NCBI GenBank assembly: GCA_036262835.1
Contig: DATAID010000107.1
Span: forward strand, 1 to 47,150
Length of the DNA stretch: 47,150 nucleotides
Direction of reading: 5' to 3'
DNA from: RBG-16-66-20 sp036262835
GTDB taxonomy: Bacteria; Pseudomonadota; Gammaproteobacteria; Burkholderiales; SG8-39
Made by a program: the position numbers and the translations under genes. The notes below the pieces were generated by a model that saw only the letters and a program-made list of their open reading frames with translations, was not told the origin of the DNA and did no database searches. Positions 7,665-15,776 of this stretch are shown here, piece by piece. How positions within the stretch are numbered: the first letter of the stretch is position 1; each line of letters starts with the position of its first letter.

Positions 7665-8774
7665 ATGAAACGCCTGATTGCCCTTTGCGCATTCACGCTC
7701 GGCCTCTTCGCGCTCGCCGGCAACGCGATCGCGCAGCAGAGCTTCAAGATGCGCCTGCAGACGGCGGTGCCCGCCGCGGCCGACGAATTCAAGATGCTGA
7801 AGATGTTCGCGAACCGCGTCGACCTGATGACCAACGGGCGCCTGAAGATCGACGTCCTCCCCGACGGCGCGGTCGTCGGCGCCTTCGAGATCCTCGACGC
7901 GGTCGACAAGGGCCTGGTCGAGTCCGGCTTCGCGTGGACGCACTACTGGTCGGGCAAGAGCCCCGCGGCGATGCTCTTTGGCTCGCCCTCGGGCGGCTCG
8001 GGCCTCGGCATGGACCAGATGGCGTGGATTTCCTGGTTCCTGAACGGCGGCGGCAAGGAGCTCTACCAGGAGTTGTTTGAGAAGCACCTCAAGGTGAACG
8101 CGGTCGCGTTCGTGGTGCAGCCGGTCGGCCCCGAGGCGCTCGGCTGGTTCAAGCAGCCGATCAACAGCATGGAGGATTTCAAGAAGCGCCGCTTCCGCAC
8201 CCCGCCGGGCATTCCCGGCGCGATCTACAAGGAGATGGGCATCCCCGCGATCGCGCTGCCCGGCGCGGAGATCATTCCCTCGGCCGAGCGCGGTGTGCTC
8301 GATGCCGCCGAGTGGTGCTGCCCGGTGACCGACATCGCCTACGGCTTCGACCGCGCGTTCAAGTACTACTACCTGCAGGGCCTGCACCAGAACACGGTGA
8401 ACGCCGACATCTACATCAACAAGACCTTCTGGGGGAAGCTGCCGAAGGACGTCCAGCAGATCTTCGAGGGCGCGGCCAACGCCTCGATGATGGAGTCGAT
8501 CGCCTACCGCATCCATGCGAACGCGGTGGCGCTCACCGAGCTCACCACCAAGCGCGGCGTCAAGGTCATGGAGACCCCTCCCGAGTACTTCCCGCAGTTC
8601 ATGGCGGCGACGAAGAAGGTGATGGCAGAGCAATCGGCCAAGGACCCGTTCTTCAAGAAGGTGCTCGATTCGCAGACCGCGTTCGCCAAGCAGGTCGTGC
8701 CCTACTGGGTCATGATCCAGAAGACGAACGCCTCGGTCGGCGAGGCTTACCTGAAAGGCGGCGGCGGCAAATAG
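7665..8774 (+). CDS. dctP: TRAP transporter solute-binding protein (DctP family)
   Basis: The 369-residue periplasmic protein has a signal peptide ending near ALAGNAIAQQ (residues 1-25) and the DctP/TAXI-like fold. Family signs are FKMRLQTAVP at the start of the mature protein, a substrate helix with the conserved Arg in RRFRTPPG near residue 176, and AAEWCCPVTDIAYGF in the second lobe. This subgroup usually binds 2-oxo acids or carboxylate/sulfonate anions through that Arg. GGGAGG lies just upstream of ATG 7665. It is followed by an intrinsic-terminator-like hairpin and then the two permease genes, the usual arrangement for making more binding protein than permease. Confidence 0.93.
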   Translation: MKRLIALCAFTLGLFALAGNAIAQQSFKMRLQTAVPAAADEFKMLKMFANRVDLMTNGRLKIDVLPDGAVVGAFEILDAVDKGLVESGFAWTHYWSGKSPAAMLFGSPSGGSGLGMDQMAWISWFLNGGGKELYQELFEKHLKVNAVAFVVQPVGPEALGWFKQPINSMEDFKKRRFRTPPGIPGAIYKEMGIPAIALPGAEIIPSAERGVLDAAEWCCPVTDIAYGFDRAFKYYYLQGLHQNTVNADIYINKTFWGKLPKDVQQIFEGAANASMMESIAYRIHANAVALTELTTKRGVKVMETPPEYFPQFMAATKKVMAEQSAKDPFFKKVLDSQTAFAKQVVPYWVMIQKTNASVGEAYLKGGGGK

Positions 8775-8793
8775 CGGCCCCGCATGGCGAAGG

Positions 8794-8824
8794 CGAGGCG
8801 GCCTCGAGCCGCCTCGTTTGTTTT
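8794..8824 (+). terminator. Intrinsic terminator / attenuator between dctP and dctQ
   Basis: A perfect 9-bp stem (CGAGGCGGC at 8794-8802 pairing with 8808-8816) with a 5-nt loop is followed directly by TTTGTTTT. It lies between the binding-protein stop and the DctQ ribosome-binding site (AGGAG at 8825-8829). It should terminate part of the transcripts or stabilise the dctP 3' end, which would lower permease relative to binding protein. Confidence 0.75.
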
Positions 8825-8834
8825 AGGAGCGCGA

Positions 8835-9422
8835 ATGCAGCAGCAGCGTGATTCCGGGCTGATGAAGGCCGTGCGCGCGATCGACGCGATCAGCACGGTC
8901 TCCGGCCACATCGTCGCGTGGCTCGTTTTGCCGCTCATCGCGATCATGTCGTACGAGCTCACCGTGCGCTACATGCTCAACCCGACCCTCTGGGCCTACG
9001 ACCTCTCGTACATGCTCTACGGCGCCATGTTCATGCTGGGCACCGCCTACACACTGCGCCGCGGCGCGCATATCCGCACCGACTTCCTGTACCAGAACTG
9101 GCCCGTCAAGGTGCAGGCCGGCATCGACGCGGCGTGCTACCTGCTCCTCTTCTTCCCCGGCATTGCGATCGTCTTCTGGATCTCGAGCGATTTCGCGTGG
9201 CGCTCCTATGTGCAGGACGAGCGCTCGGTGGGCAGCGCCTGGATGCCGATCATCTGGCCGCTCAAGTGGTGCATCCCCGTGGGCTCGGCGCTCCTCCTTT
9301 TGCAGGGCGTGGCCGAGTTCCTCAAGTGCGTGCAGGCCTTCCGCACCGGAAAATGGGCGGAGGGTCACAAGTCGCTAGAGGAGATCATCAGCGAGGAGAT
9401 CGCCGAGGAGATCAAGAAATGA
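8835..9422 (+). CDS. dctQ: TRAP transporter small permease (DctQ family)
   Basis: The 195-residue protein has four membrane segments, at about residues 24-45, 58-78, 95-116 and 142-165. The family feature ELTVRYMLNPTLWAYDLS sits between the first two. ATG 8835 follows AGGAG at a spacing of 5 nt; a longer in-frame start at 8784 would run through the terminator hairpin and is rejected. The C-terminus is a charged helix rich in Glu. It overlaps dctM by four bases. With DctM it forms the sodium-driven membrane unit that accepts ligand from the upstream binding protein. Confidence 0.93.
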   Translation: MQQQRDSGLMKAVRAIDAISTVSGHIVAWLVLPLIAIMSYELTVRYMLNPTLWAYDLSYMLYGAMFMLGTAYTLRRGAHIRTDFLYQNWPVKVQAGIDAACYLLLFFPGIAIVFWISSDFAWRSYVQDERSVGSAWMPIIWPLKWCIPVGSALLLLQGVAEFLKCVQAFRTGKWAEGHKSLEEIISEEIAEEIKK

Positions 9423-10738
9423 GCCCGGAGGCGATCGGCGGCTGGATGCTCGTCGCCCTGCTTGTCACGATCTTCATCGGCTTTCCCATCGCCTTCACCC
9501 TCATCATCCTCGGGCTCGTCTTCGGCTACTGGGGCTTCGGCGACACCGTCTTCAACCTGCTCATCTACCAGGTGTTCGCGAGCATGAAGGACCAGACGCT
9601 CGCGCAGGTTCCGCTCTTCGTCTTCATGGGCCTTCTGCTCGAGCGCGCGGGCCTCATGGAGCGGCTCTTTCGCGCGGTCGAGCTCGCGCTCGCCAGGCTG
9701 AACGGCTCGCTCTATCTCTCCAGCATGTTCGTCGCGGTGCTCTTCGGCGCGGCGAGCGGCATCGTCGGCGCCTCGGTGACGCTGCTCGGCATCATGGCCG
9801 CCAAGGCGATGGACAAGTCGAAGTACGACGTGCAGATGTCCGCCGGCATCATCGCCGCGGGCGGCACGCTCGGCATCCTCATTCCCCCGAGCGTGATGCT
9901 CGTCGTCATGGGCCCGGTGGTGGGCGTCCCGGTCACCGACCTGTATGCGGGCGCGATCATTCCCGGCGTCGTGCTCGCCACGATCTACGCGGGCTATGCG
10001 CTCATCCGCAGCTACATCAACCCCAAGCTCGGTCCGGCGCTTGCCGAGGAATACCACGCCGACTCGAAGATGGAGATCTTCTGGGAGTTCCTGAAGGGCA
10101 TGGTGCCGATCTCGGTGCTGCTCTTTGCGTCGCTCGGCACCATCATGGCGGGCCTCGCCACGCCGACCGAGGGCGCGGCGCTCGGCGCGCTCGGCTCGCT
10201 CGTGCTCGTGATCGTGTACCGCAAGCTCAGCTGGGCGCTGCTCTACAACGCGACCATGAAGACGCTGGAAGTCTCGACGATGATTCTCTTCCTCGTTGCC
10301 GCGTCCAACTTCTTCGGCGGCGTGTTCTCGCGCCTGGGCACCCCCGAGGTGATGACGCAGGCGCTGCTCAGCCTCGACCTGCCCAAGTTCGTGATCCTCG
10401 TGATCATCATGGCCGTGATCTTCCTGCTCGCCTGGCCGCTCGAATGGGTGCCGATCGTGCTCATCTTCGTGCCGATCATCCTGCCGCTCGTGAAGCAGCT
10501 TGGCTTCGACATTCTCTGGTTCTCGATCCTCGTGGCGGTCAACCTGCAGACGGCATGGCTCTCGCCGCCGGTGGCGCTCTCGGCCTACTTCCTGAAGGGC
10601 GTTGCGCCGCAGTGGTCCCTCGGCGACATCTACAAGGGCATGATGCAGTTCATGGTGCTGCAGGTGGTCGGCCTCATCCTGGTCATGCTCTTCCCGCAGA
10701 TCGCGCTCTGGCTGCCGAGGTTGCTCTATCCCAACTAG
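9419..10738 (+). CDS. dctM: TRAP transporter large permease (DctM family)
   Basis: The 439-residue protein has roughly a dozen hydrophobic segments and the DctM hallmarks: PLFVFMGLLLERAG near residue 64, LFGAASGIVGASV and GGTLGILIPPSVMLVVMG in the first half, and LATPTEGAALGALGSL and LAWPLEWVPIVLIFVPIILP in the second. It is the ion-coupled transport subunit of the DctPQM system. Translation is coupled to dctQ (ATGA). Its last codons and stop lie in an 18-nt near-perfect tandem duplication that extends into the spacer before the HisD homologue. Confidence 0.94.
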   Translation: MSPEAIGGWMLVALLVTIFIGFPIAFTLIILGLVFGYWGFGDTVFNLLIYQVFASMKDQTLAQVPLFVFMGLLLERAGLMERLFRAVELALARLNGSLYLSSMFVAVLFGAASGIVGASVTLLGIMAAKAMDKSKYDVQMSAGIIAAGGTLGILIPPSVMLVVMGPVVGVPVTDLYAGAIIPGVVLATIYAGYALIRSYINPKLGPALAEEYHADSKMEIFWEFLKGMVPISVLLFASLGTIMAGLATPTEGAALGALGSLVLVIVYRKLSWALLYNATMKTLEVSTMILFLVAASNFFGGVFSRLGTPEVMTQALLSLDLPKFVILVIIMAVIFLLAWPLEWVPIVLIFVPIILPLVKQLGFDILWFSILVAVNLQTAWLSPPVALSAYFLKGVAPQWSLGDIYKGMMQFMVLQVVGLILVMLFPQIALWLPRLLYPN

Positions 10739-10755
10739 TTGCTCTATCCCAGACT
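10720..10755 (+). repeat. 18-nt tandem duplication at the dctM 3' end
   Basis: Two adjacent units (10720-10737 and 10738-10755) share the first 14 bases, GTTGCTCTATCCCA. The first unit encodes the end of DctM and its TAG stop; the second forms most of the spacer to the next gene. It looks like a recent slippage duplication. Confidence 0.7.
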
Positions 10756-10767
10756 GACGGAGATCCC

Positions 10768-12081
10768 ATGGCTGTCGAGTATTTGAAGCGCGCCGCAAAG
10801 ACGCCGGAAAGCGAGACCGGTAACGCGCGCCAGGTGGTTGAAGAGATGCTCGCGGAAATCGGCAAGCGCGGCGAAGCCGCCGTGCGCGACTACGCCGCGA
10901 AGCTCGACAAGTGGACGGGCGAGATCGTGGTCGCGCCCGATGAGGTGGAAAAGCGCACCGCCGCCCTGCCCGCCGGCGTCAAACGCGACATCGAGTTCGC
11001 GACTTCGCAGGTCCGCAACTTCGCGCTCGCCCAGCGCGCCTCCATGCAGGAGTTCTCGCGCGAAATCCATCCCGGCCTGACCGCCGGCCAGCGCCTCATC
11101 CCGGTCAACGTCGCGGGCTGCTACATCCCCGCAGGCCGCTACGCCCACATCGCCTCCGCTTACATGGCGATCGCCACCGCCAAGGCCGCGGGCGTGCCGA
11201 CCGTCATCGCCGCCTCGACGCCGTTCCGCGGCGAAGGCATCCATCCGCAGATCCTGTACGCGATGAAGGTCTCGGGCGCGGACGTGATCCTCACCCTCGG
11301 CGGCGTGCAGGCGATCGCGACGCTCGCCTACGGCCTTTTCACCGGCAAGCCCGCCGACATCGTGGTCGGCCCCGGCAACAAGTTCGTCGCCGAGGCAAAG
11401 CGTTCGCTTTTCGGCAAGGTCGGCATCGACGTCTTCGCCGGCCCGACGGAGATCGCGGTCATCGCCGACGAGAGCGCCGATCCCCTGCTTGTCGCCACGG
11501 ACCTCGTCGGCCAGGCCGAGCATGGGCATGAGTCGCCGGCGTGGTTGATTTCGCTTTCGAAAGACCTTGCTTTGAAAGCGATGGAACACGTTCCCCATCT
11601 CATACAGAAACTTCCGCCGACGGCACGCGAAGCTGCGGCGGCGGCATGGCGCGACTACGGCGAAGTCCTGTTCTGCAGCACGCGGGAGGAAGCCGCCCGT
11701 GCGTCCGACAAATACGCGGCCGAGCACCTCGAAGTGCACGCGAAAGATCTCGACTGGTGGCTCGCCAACCTGACCTGCTACGGCTCGCTCTTCCTCGGCG
11801 AGGAAACCACGGTCGCCTTCGGCGACAAGGCCTCGGGGCCGAACCATATCCTGCCCACCAAGGGCGCGGCGCGCTATTCGGGCGGCTTGTCGGTGCACAA
11901 GTTCATCAAGACCGTGACCTGGCAGCGCATGACGCGCGCGGCCAATCGCGACGTGGCGCAGGTCACCGCGCGCATCTCGCGGCTCGAAGGCATGGAGGCG
12001 CACGCGCGCACGGCGGATGAGCGGTTGCAGCGCTACTTCCCGGGCGAGCGCTTCGACGGCGGCGCGCCGGTCACGCAGTAG
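10768..12081 (+). CDS. Histidinol dehydrogenase homologue (TRAP-associated; HpsN-like possibility)
   Basis: The 437-residue protein is a full-length HisD-fold zinc-dependent, NAD-linked four-electron dehydrogenase. Expected zinc ligands are Gln249, His252, Asp353 and His412, and the catalytic Glu319-His320 pair is in AAEHLEV. GPGNKFVAEAKR and DVFAGPTEI form the cofactor region. It lies in a TRAP/citrate synthase gene run with no other histidine genes, so it is probably a paralogue acting on an imported alcohol rather than the biosynthetic enzyme. The sulfopropanediol 3-dehydrogenase HpsN is such a paralogue and also travels with TRAP genes. Direct evidence for the substrate is absent. Confidence 0.85.
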   Translation: MAVEYLKRAAKTPESETGNARQVVEEMLAEIGKRGEAAVRDYAAKLDKWTGEIVVAPDEVEKRTAALPAGVKRDIEFATSQVRNFALAQRASMQEFSREIHPGLTAGQRLIPVNVAGCYIPAGRYAHIASAYMAIATAKAAGVPTVIAASTPFRGEGIHPQILYAMKVSGADVILTLGGVQAIATLAYGLFTGKPADIVVGPGNKFVAEAKRSLFGKVGIDVFAGPTEIAVIADESADPLLVATDLVGQAEHGHESPAWLISLSKDLALKAMEHVPHLIQKLPPTAREAAAAAWRDYGEVLFCSTREEAARASDKYAAEHLEVHAKDLDWWLANLTCYGSLFLGEETTVAFGDKASGPNHILPTKGAARYSGGLSVHKFIKTVTWQRMTRAANRDVAQVTARISRLEGMEAHARTADERLQRYFPGERFDGGAPVTQ

Positions 12082-12089
12082 GAGGCCAC

Positions 12090-13241
12090 ATGGCCGAAGA
12101 GCAGAAAGTCGAGCAGAAGGTCGAAATACGGCGAGGACTCAAGGACGTCTACTTCGACCGCTCGCGCGTGTGCTTCATCGACGGCCGCGCGGGCGAGCTT
12201 CGCTACCGCGGCTACTCGATCCATGACCTCGCGCAGAATTCGACTTTCGAAGAGACGTGCTACCTGCTCCTGAAGGGAGAGCTTCCTTCCAAGGCCCAGC
12301 TCGAGGGCTTTACTTCGGAACTTAAAAGCGCGAGGAAGCTCCCGAAGGAAATTCTGGAAATCATAAAAGCGGTTCAAAAAGCGCACCCCATGGACGTGCT
12401 GCGCACCGCCGTGTCCGCGCTGGCCGCCTTTGACCCCGACACGCACGACAAGTCGCCCGAGGCGACGCTGCGCAAAGGCATGCGGCTGACGTCCCAGGTC
12501 CCGATGATCGTCGCGGCGCACGAGCACATCCGCAACGGCCGGGCGCCGGTGGCGCCGGACGACTCGCTCGGCCAGGCGGCGAACTTCCTCTGGATGCTGC
12601 AGGGAAGAAAGCCGAGCGCGGACGCGGCGAAGCTGATGGACACGGACATGATCCTGCACGCTGAGCACGGCTCGAACGCGTCGTCCTTCACCGCGCGCGT
12701 CGTGGCGGGGACGGACGCGGACCTGCACGCGGCGATCACCGCGGCCATCGCCGCGCTCTCCGGACCGGCGCACGGCGGCGCGGCGGAGAACGTGATGAAG
12801 ATGGCGCTCGAGATCGGCGAAGCCTCCAAGGCGGCCGAGTTCGTCAGGAAAAAGCGCGCCGCACGCGAGGCGGTCATGGGCTTCGGCCATCGCGTCTACC
12901 GCGCCGAAGATCCCCGGGCACGCCACATGCGCGCCGGCGTCGAAAAGCTGTCGCGCGAAATGGGGCAACCGCAGTGGTTCCAGATCCTCGAGGCGCTGGT
13001 CGGGGCGATGAAGCCCTATTCGCGCCACGGCGTGAACGTGAACGTGGATTTCTACGCCGGCGTGGTCTATTACCTGAACGGAATCAAGGAAGACCTCTTC
13101 GTGCCGATCTTCGCCGTCGGCCGGGTGCCGGGCTGGACCGTGCAGGTGCTCGAGCAGATCGAAAACAATATTCTCCTGAGGCCGCTGACGCTGTATAACG
13201 GTCCGGAGCCCCGCGACTATGTTCCGATTGCTTCTCGCTAG
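12090..13241 (+). CDS. Citrate synthase / 2-methylcitrate synthase family
   Basis: The 383-residue enzyme condenses acetyl-CoA or propionyl-CoA with oxaloacetate. Catalytic and oxaloacetate-binding residues are present: His193 in AEHGSN, His228 in GPAHGG, His267 in MGFGHRVYR and Asp320 in NVNVDFY. Length and N-terminus fit the short type II-like or methylcitrate branch rather than the 430-residue hexameric GltA of proteobacteria. An AGGAGG-like site precedes ATG 12090, 8 bp after the HisD homologue. Its last 23 bases overlap the next gene (Bug protein), so it belongs to an accessory catabolic operon and is probably not the housekeeping enzyme. Confidence 0.9.
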   Translation: MAEEQKVEQKVEIRRGLKDVYFDRSRVCFIDGRAGELRYRGYSIHDLAQNSTFEETCYLLLKGELPSKAQLEGFTSELKSARKLPKEILEIIKAVQKAHPMDVLRTAVSALAAFDPDTHDKSPEATLRKGMRLTSQVPMIVAAHEHIRNGRAPVAPDDSLGQAANFLWMLQGRKPSADAAKLMDTDMILHAEHGSNASSFTARVVAGTDADLHAAITAAIAALSGPAHGGAAENVMKMALEIGEASKAAEFVRKKRAAREAVMGFGHRVYRAEDPRARHMRAGVEKLSREMGQPQWFQILEALVGAMKPYSRHGVNVNVDFYAGVVYYLNGIKEDLFVPIFAVGRVPGWTVQVLEQIENNILLRPLTLYNGPEPRDYVPIASR

Positions 13242-14172
13242 TCTTGTAGCGCTTTTCGCGTCCCAGGCGGCGGCGCAGGGCTTCCCGAGCAAGCCCGTCC
13301 GCCTGATCGTGCCCTTCCCCGCCGGCGGCGGCTCGGACGTGGTCGGCAGGATCGTGGCGCTCAAGCTGAGCGACGTCCTCGGCCAGCAGGTGGTGGTCGA
13401 CAACCGGCCCGGCGCCGGCGGCTCGATCGGCACGGAGGCGGCGGTGCGCGCGGCGCCCGACGGCTACACGATGGTGCTTGCGAGCACCTCCGAGATCGCG
13501 GTCAATCCGGCGATCTACTCGAAGCTCAGCTACGACACGCTGAAGGACCTTGCCCCCGTCGGGATGGTCGCCACCACGCCGATGGTGCTCATCGTCGCGC
13601 CGCAATTGCCGGTGAAGACCGTCTCGGATTTCGTCGCGCTCGCAAAAGCGAAGGGCACCCAGCTCAATGTCGCCTCGGCCGGCAACGGCAGCTTCACCCA
13701 CCTTGCGGGCGAGTTCTTCCGCTCGCTCGCCGGCCTCAAGTGGACGCACGTGCCCTACAAGGGCGCGCCGCCCGCCATCACCGACCTCGCCGCCGGGCGT
13801 GCCGACGCGATGTTCTCCACCTTGCCCGCCGCGATGTCCTTCATCCGCTCCAATCTCGTCAAGCCCGTGGCCGTGTCCTCGCCCGCGCGCGTGACGACGC
13901 TCGATGTGCCGACCGTGGTCGAGTCCGGCGTGCCCTATGAGGCGGAATACTGGTACGGCATCTTCGTTCCGTCGGCGACGCCGAAGGACGTGGTCGCGCG
14001 CCTCTCGCAGGCCCTCGGGCAGACGCTCGCCGCGCAGGAAACGGTCGACAATCTCGCCAAACAGGGCGCCTCGCCCGCGCGCATCGCGCCGGACCAGTTC
14101 GAGGCCTATGTGCGGACCGAGCACGCCAAGTGGGGCAAGGTCGCCCGCGACTCGGGCGCGAGAGTGGATTGA
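13219..14172 (+). CDS. Bug-family tripartite tricarboxylate transporter substrate-binding protein
   Basis: The 317-residue protein has a signal peptide (cleavage near SQAAAQG, residue 20). The standard Bug sequence follows: FPSKPVRLIVPFPAGGGSD in the first ligand loop, VVVDNRPGAGGSIG, and the second-lobe NVASAGNGSFTH and VPYKGAPP. The canonical PAGGGSD loop suggests binding of a di- or tricarboxylate-like ligand. ATG 13219 is 23 bp inside the 3' end of the citrate synthase gene, so the two are coupled; this fits a role in supplying or sensing a carboxylate for that enzyme. No TctA/TctB permease is in the window. Confidence 0.92.
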   Translation: MFRLLLASLVALFASQAAAQGFPSKPVRLIVPFPAGGGSDVVGRIVALKLSDVLGQQVVVDNRPGAGGSIGTEAAVRAAPDGYTMVLASTSEIAVNPAIYSKLSYDTLKDLAPVGMVATTPMVLIVAPQLPVKTVSDFVALAKAKGTQLNVASAGNGSFTHLAGEFFRSLAGLKWTHVPYKGAPPAITDLAAGRADAMFSTLPAAMSFIRSNLVKPVAVSSPARVTTLDVPTVVESGVPYEAEYWYGIFVPSATPKDVVARLSQALGQTLAAQETVDNLAKQGASPARIAPDQFEAYVRTEHAKWGKVARDSGARVD

Positions 14173-14182
14173 AGGAGCAACG

Positions 14183-15472
14183 ATGAGCAGAGTCCTCGCA
14201 AATCCCAGGGAAGCGGGTCAGGCGGATCGCTTCGGCAATCCCTTCGACCCGATCGTGCGCTACGCACGCGGGACGATCCTCAAGGGCACCGACGAGGAGA
14301 TTGCGCGCATGCTGCTCGCGCGCCGGCTCGTCGGCAACCGGGTGCGCGCGGGCGGCAAGGACAGCGTCTTCGATCTCTCCGGCATGAACCGCGGCAGCGG
14401 CATCACCGCGGGCGACGTGCCCCACCTGACGAGCCACGTGCCCTTCTTCGAGCATTTCGAGGGCGGTACCGAGCCGCTCGCGTTGAAGCACATGGGCGCG
14501 GACGGATCCCGCCAGTCGGCGCTCATCCTCAATCGCGTGTCGGCGGCCAACTTCATCGCGCTCACCACGCTGCTCAAGGCGGGCGACCGCGTCTACGCGT
14601 TCGCGCCGGCGGGCGGCACCTCGCATCCGTCCACCGTGCGGCCAATCTCGATGGCGGGCGCGGTCCTCTCCGAATTCCACAGCTTCGCCGACCTGCGCAA
14701 GGCCTGGGACACGGGCGCGCCGCGCCTCCTTCTCATCACCCCGATCAGCGCCTCGAAGCGCCACATTCCCTTCGAGGAGTTCAAGCAGGCGCTCGCCCTG
14801 CCGCGCGGCGCGAGCACGCTTGCCTACGTCGACGACGCGCACATGGCCTCGCGCGTGGCGTTCTTCGACGAGCCGCGCACCTTCCAGGTCGGCGCGGTCG
14901 ACATCGCCGTGTGCTCGGCCGACAAGCACGTCGCCGGGCCGCGCGCCGGCGTCCTGGTCGGCCGCAAGGACCTCGTCACCGCGATCGGCTCGCGCGCCTA
15001 CGAGCTCGGCCTGGAGGCGCAGGCCGGCCAGTATGTCGGCGTCGCCAACGCGCTTCGCAACTTCGATCCGAAGGCGGTGAAGGACGCGGGCGAGCTCGCC
15101 AAGCGGCTCGTGCTCAAGCTCGCCGAGAAATACGGCGCGACGCGCGCCTACCTGGGCGGCCCGGGCGTGTCGATCGGCGGCGACGACGTGATCGAGATCG
15201 CGCTCGAGCGCCTCGGCGGGAAAGCGATGCCGGGCCTCGTCGCCGTCGAGGCGGCCGGCCTGGTGGCGATGGAGATGCTGGAAAAAGACGGCATCCTCAC
15301 CATCGGCGCCGTCGCCATGCCCGGCAGCGCGCCCGTGGTTCGCCTCATGATGTATCCGGACGGCCCGCGCCTCGGCATCGAGGCGATCGCCGCCTCGCTC
15401 GATCGCGCCATCGACCGCCTGAGCAAGGTCATCCTCGACCCCGACGCCGCGAGAAAGCAGCTGCTCGGCTAG
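14183..15472 (+). CDS. PLP-dependent enzyme, SelA-like / aminotransferase class V fold
   Basis: The 429-residue protein has a fold-type I PLP architecture. VDDAHMA near residue 214 supplies the Asp that pairs with the pyridine nitrogen, and the likely Schiff-base lysine is in SADKHVAGPRAGVLVGR near residue 250. That local pattern resembles SelA and the related glucosaminate-6-phosphate ammonia-lyase DgaE. It is unlikely to be SelA itself: no SelB or tRNA-Sec is present and the formate dehydrogenase here uses Cys. GGAG precedes ATG 14183. As last gene of the TRAP/HisD/citrate synthase/Bug run, it may remove ammonia or transaminate a pathway intermediate, which is a guess. Confidence 0.75.
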   Translation: MSRVLANPREAGQADRFGNPFDPIVRYARGTILKGTDEEIARMLLARRLVGNRVRAGGKDSVFDLSGMNRGSGITAGDVPHLTSHVPFFEHFEGGTEPLALKHMGADGSRQSALILNRVSAANFIALTTLLKAGDRVYAFAPAGGTSHPSTVRPISMAGAVLSEFHSFADLRKAWDTGAPRLLLITPISASKRHIPFEEFKQALALPRGASTLAYVDDAHMASRVAFFDEPRTFQVGAVDIAVCSADKHVAGPRAGVLVGRKDLVTAIGSRAYELGLEAQAGQYVGVANALRNFDPKAVKDAGELAKRLVLKLAEKYGATRAYLGGPGVSIGGDDVIEIALERLGGKAMPGLVAVEAAGLVAMEMLEKDGILTIGAVAMPGSAPVVRLMMYPDGPRLGIEAIAASLDRAIDRLSKVILDPDAARKQLLG

Positions 15473-15542
15473 TGCCCCCGTCTGGGTGAACTAGTATCGA
15501 AATACCCGGTTCGTAACGCCGGGCTCTCAGACTACGAGCTGT

Positions 15543-15617
15543 GGCGGGGTGGCAGAGTGGTCATGCGGAGGCCTGCAACACCTCCTGACGTCGGTTCGAT
15601 TCCGGCTCCCGCCTCCA
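15543..15617 (+). tRNA. tRNA-Cys (GCA)
   Basis: The sequence folds as a 75-nt tRNA with encoded CCA. The acceptor stem GGCGGGG/TCCCGCC ends in a G-T pair. GG is present in the D-loop, the anticodon loop CTGCAAC has U33 and GCA, and the T-loop is TTCGATT. The innermost anticodon-stem pair is a C-A mismatch. The discriminator is U, as required for CysRS. Confidence 0.9.
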
Positions 15618-15699
15618 GAATTCGCTTTGGCGCGCCATGCGCCCAAGGGACGAGCCCGGCTTGTACCTCTGTCATCGGCCAGTGATAGCGTCGCCTTTC

Positions 15700-15771
15700 G
15701 CGGGAATAGCTCAACGAGAGCGCAGCCTGCCCAAGGCTGAGACACGAGGTCGAACCTCGTTTCCCGCTCCA
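15700..15771 (+). tRNA. tRNA-Gly(CCC)-like gene with degenerate conserved loops
   Basis: The 72-nt sequence folds into four perfect stems: acceptor GCGGGAA/TTCCCGC (15700-15706/15761-15767), D-stem GCTC/GAGC, anticodon stem CAGCC/GGCTG and T-stem ACGAG/CTCGT. It ends in discriminator T and CCA. The anticodon loop TGCCCAA puts CCC at 34-36 but has G instead of the universal U33. The D-loop is only AACGA and has no G18-G19. The T-loop is GTCGAAC, with G instead of T54. It is either a pseudo-tRNA or a tRNA unfit for normal translation. It lies 82 bp downstream of tRNA-Cys on the same strand. Confidence 0.65.
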
Positions 15772-15776
15772 GTTTC

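Noticed and set aside
7576..7692. ATG at 7692 for the GMC oxidoreductase
   Set aside because: It lies inside the divergent dctP gene and adds a non-homologous 39-residue head before the FAD motif.
8784..8834. Longer start for dctQ at 8784
   Set aside because: It would translate the terminator hairpin; ATG 8835 has a well-spaced AGGAG and the normal family N-terminus.
14183..15472. Selenocysteine synthase SelA
   Set aside because: The lysine region is similar, but no SelB, SelD or tRNA-Sec is seen and FdhA uses Cys at the selenocysteine position.
15480..15540. Terminator hairpin after the PLP enzyme gene (CCCGG/CCGGG near 15513-15531)
   Set aside because: The stem is only five base pairs with a 9-base loop and no T-run; it may equally belong to the tRNA-Cys leader.
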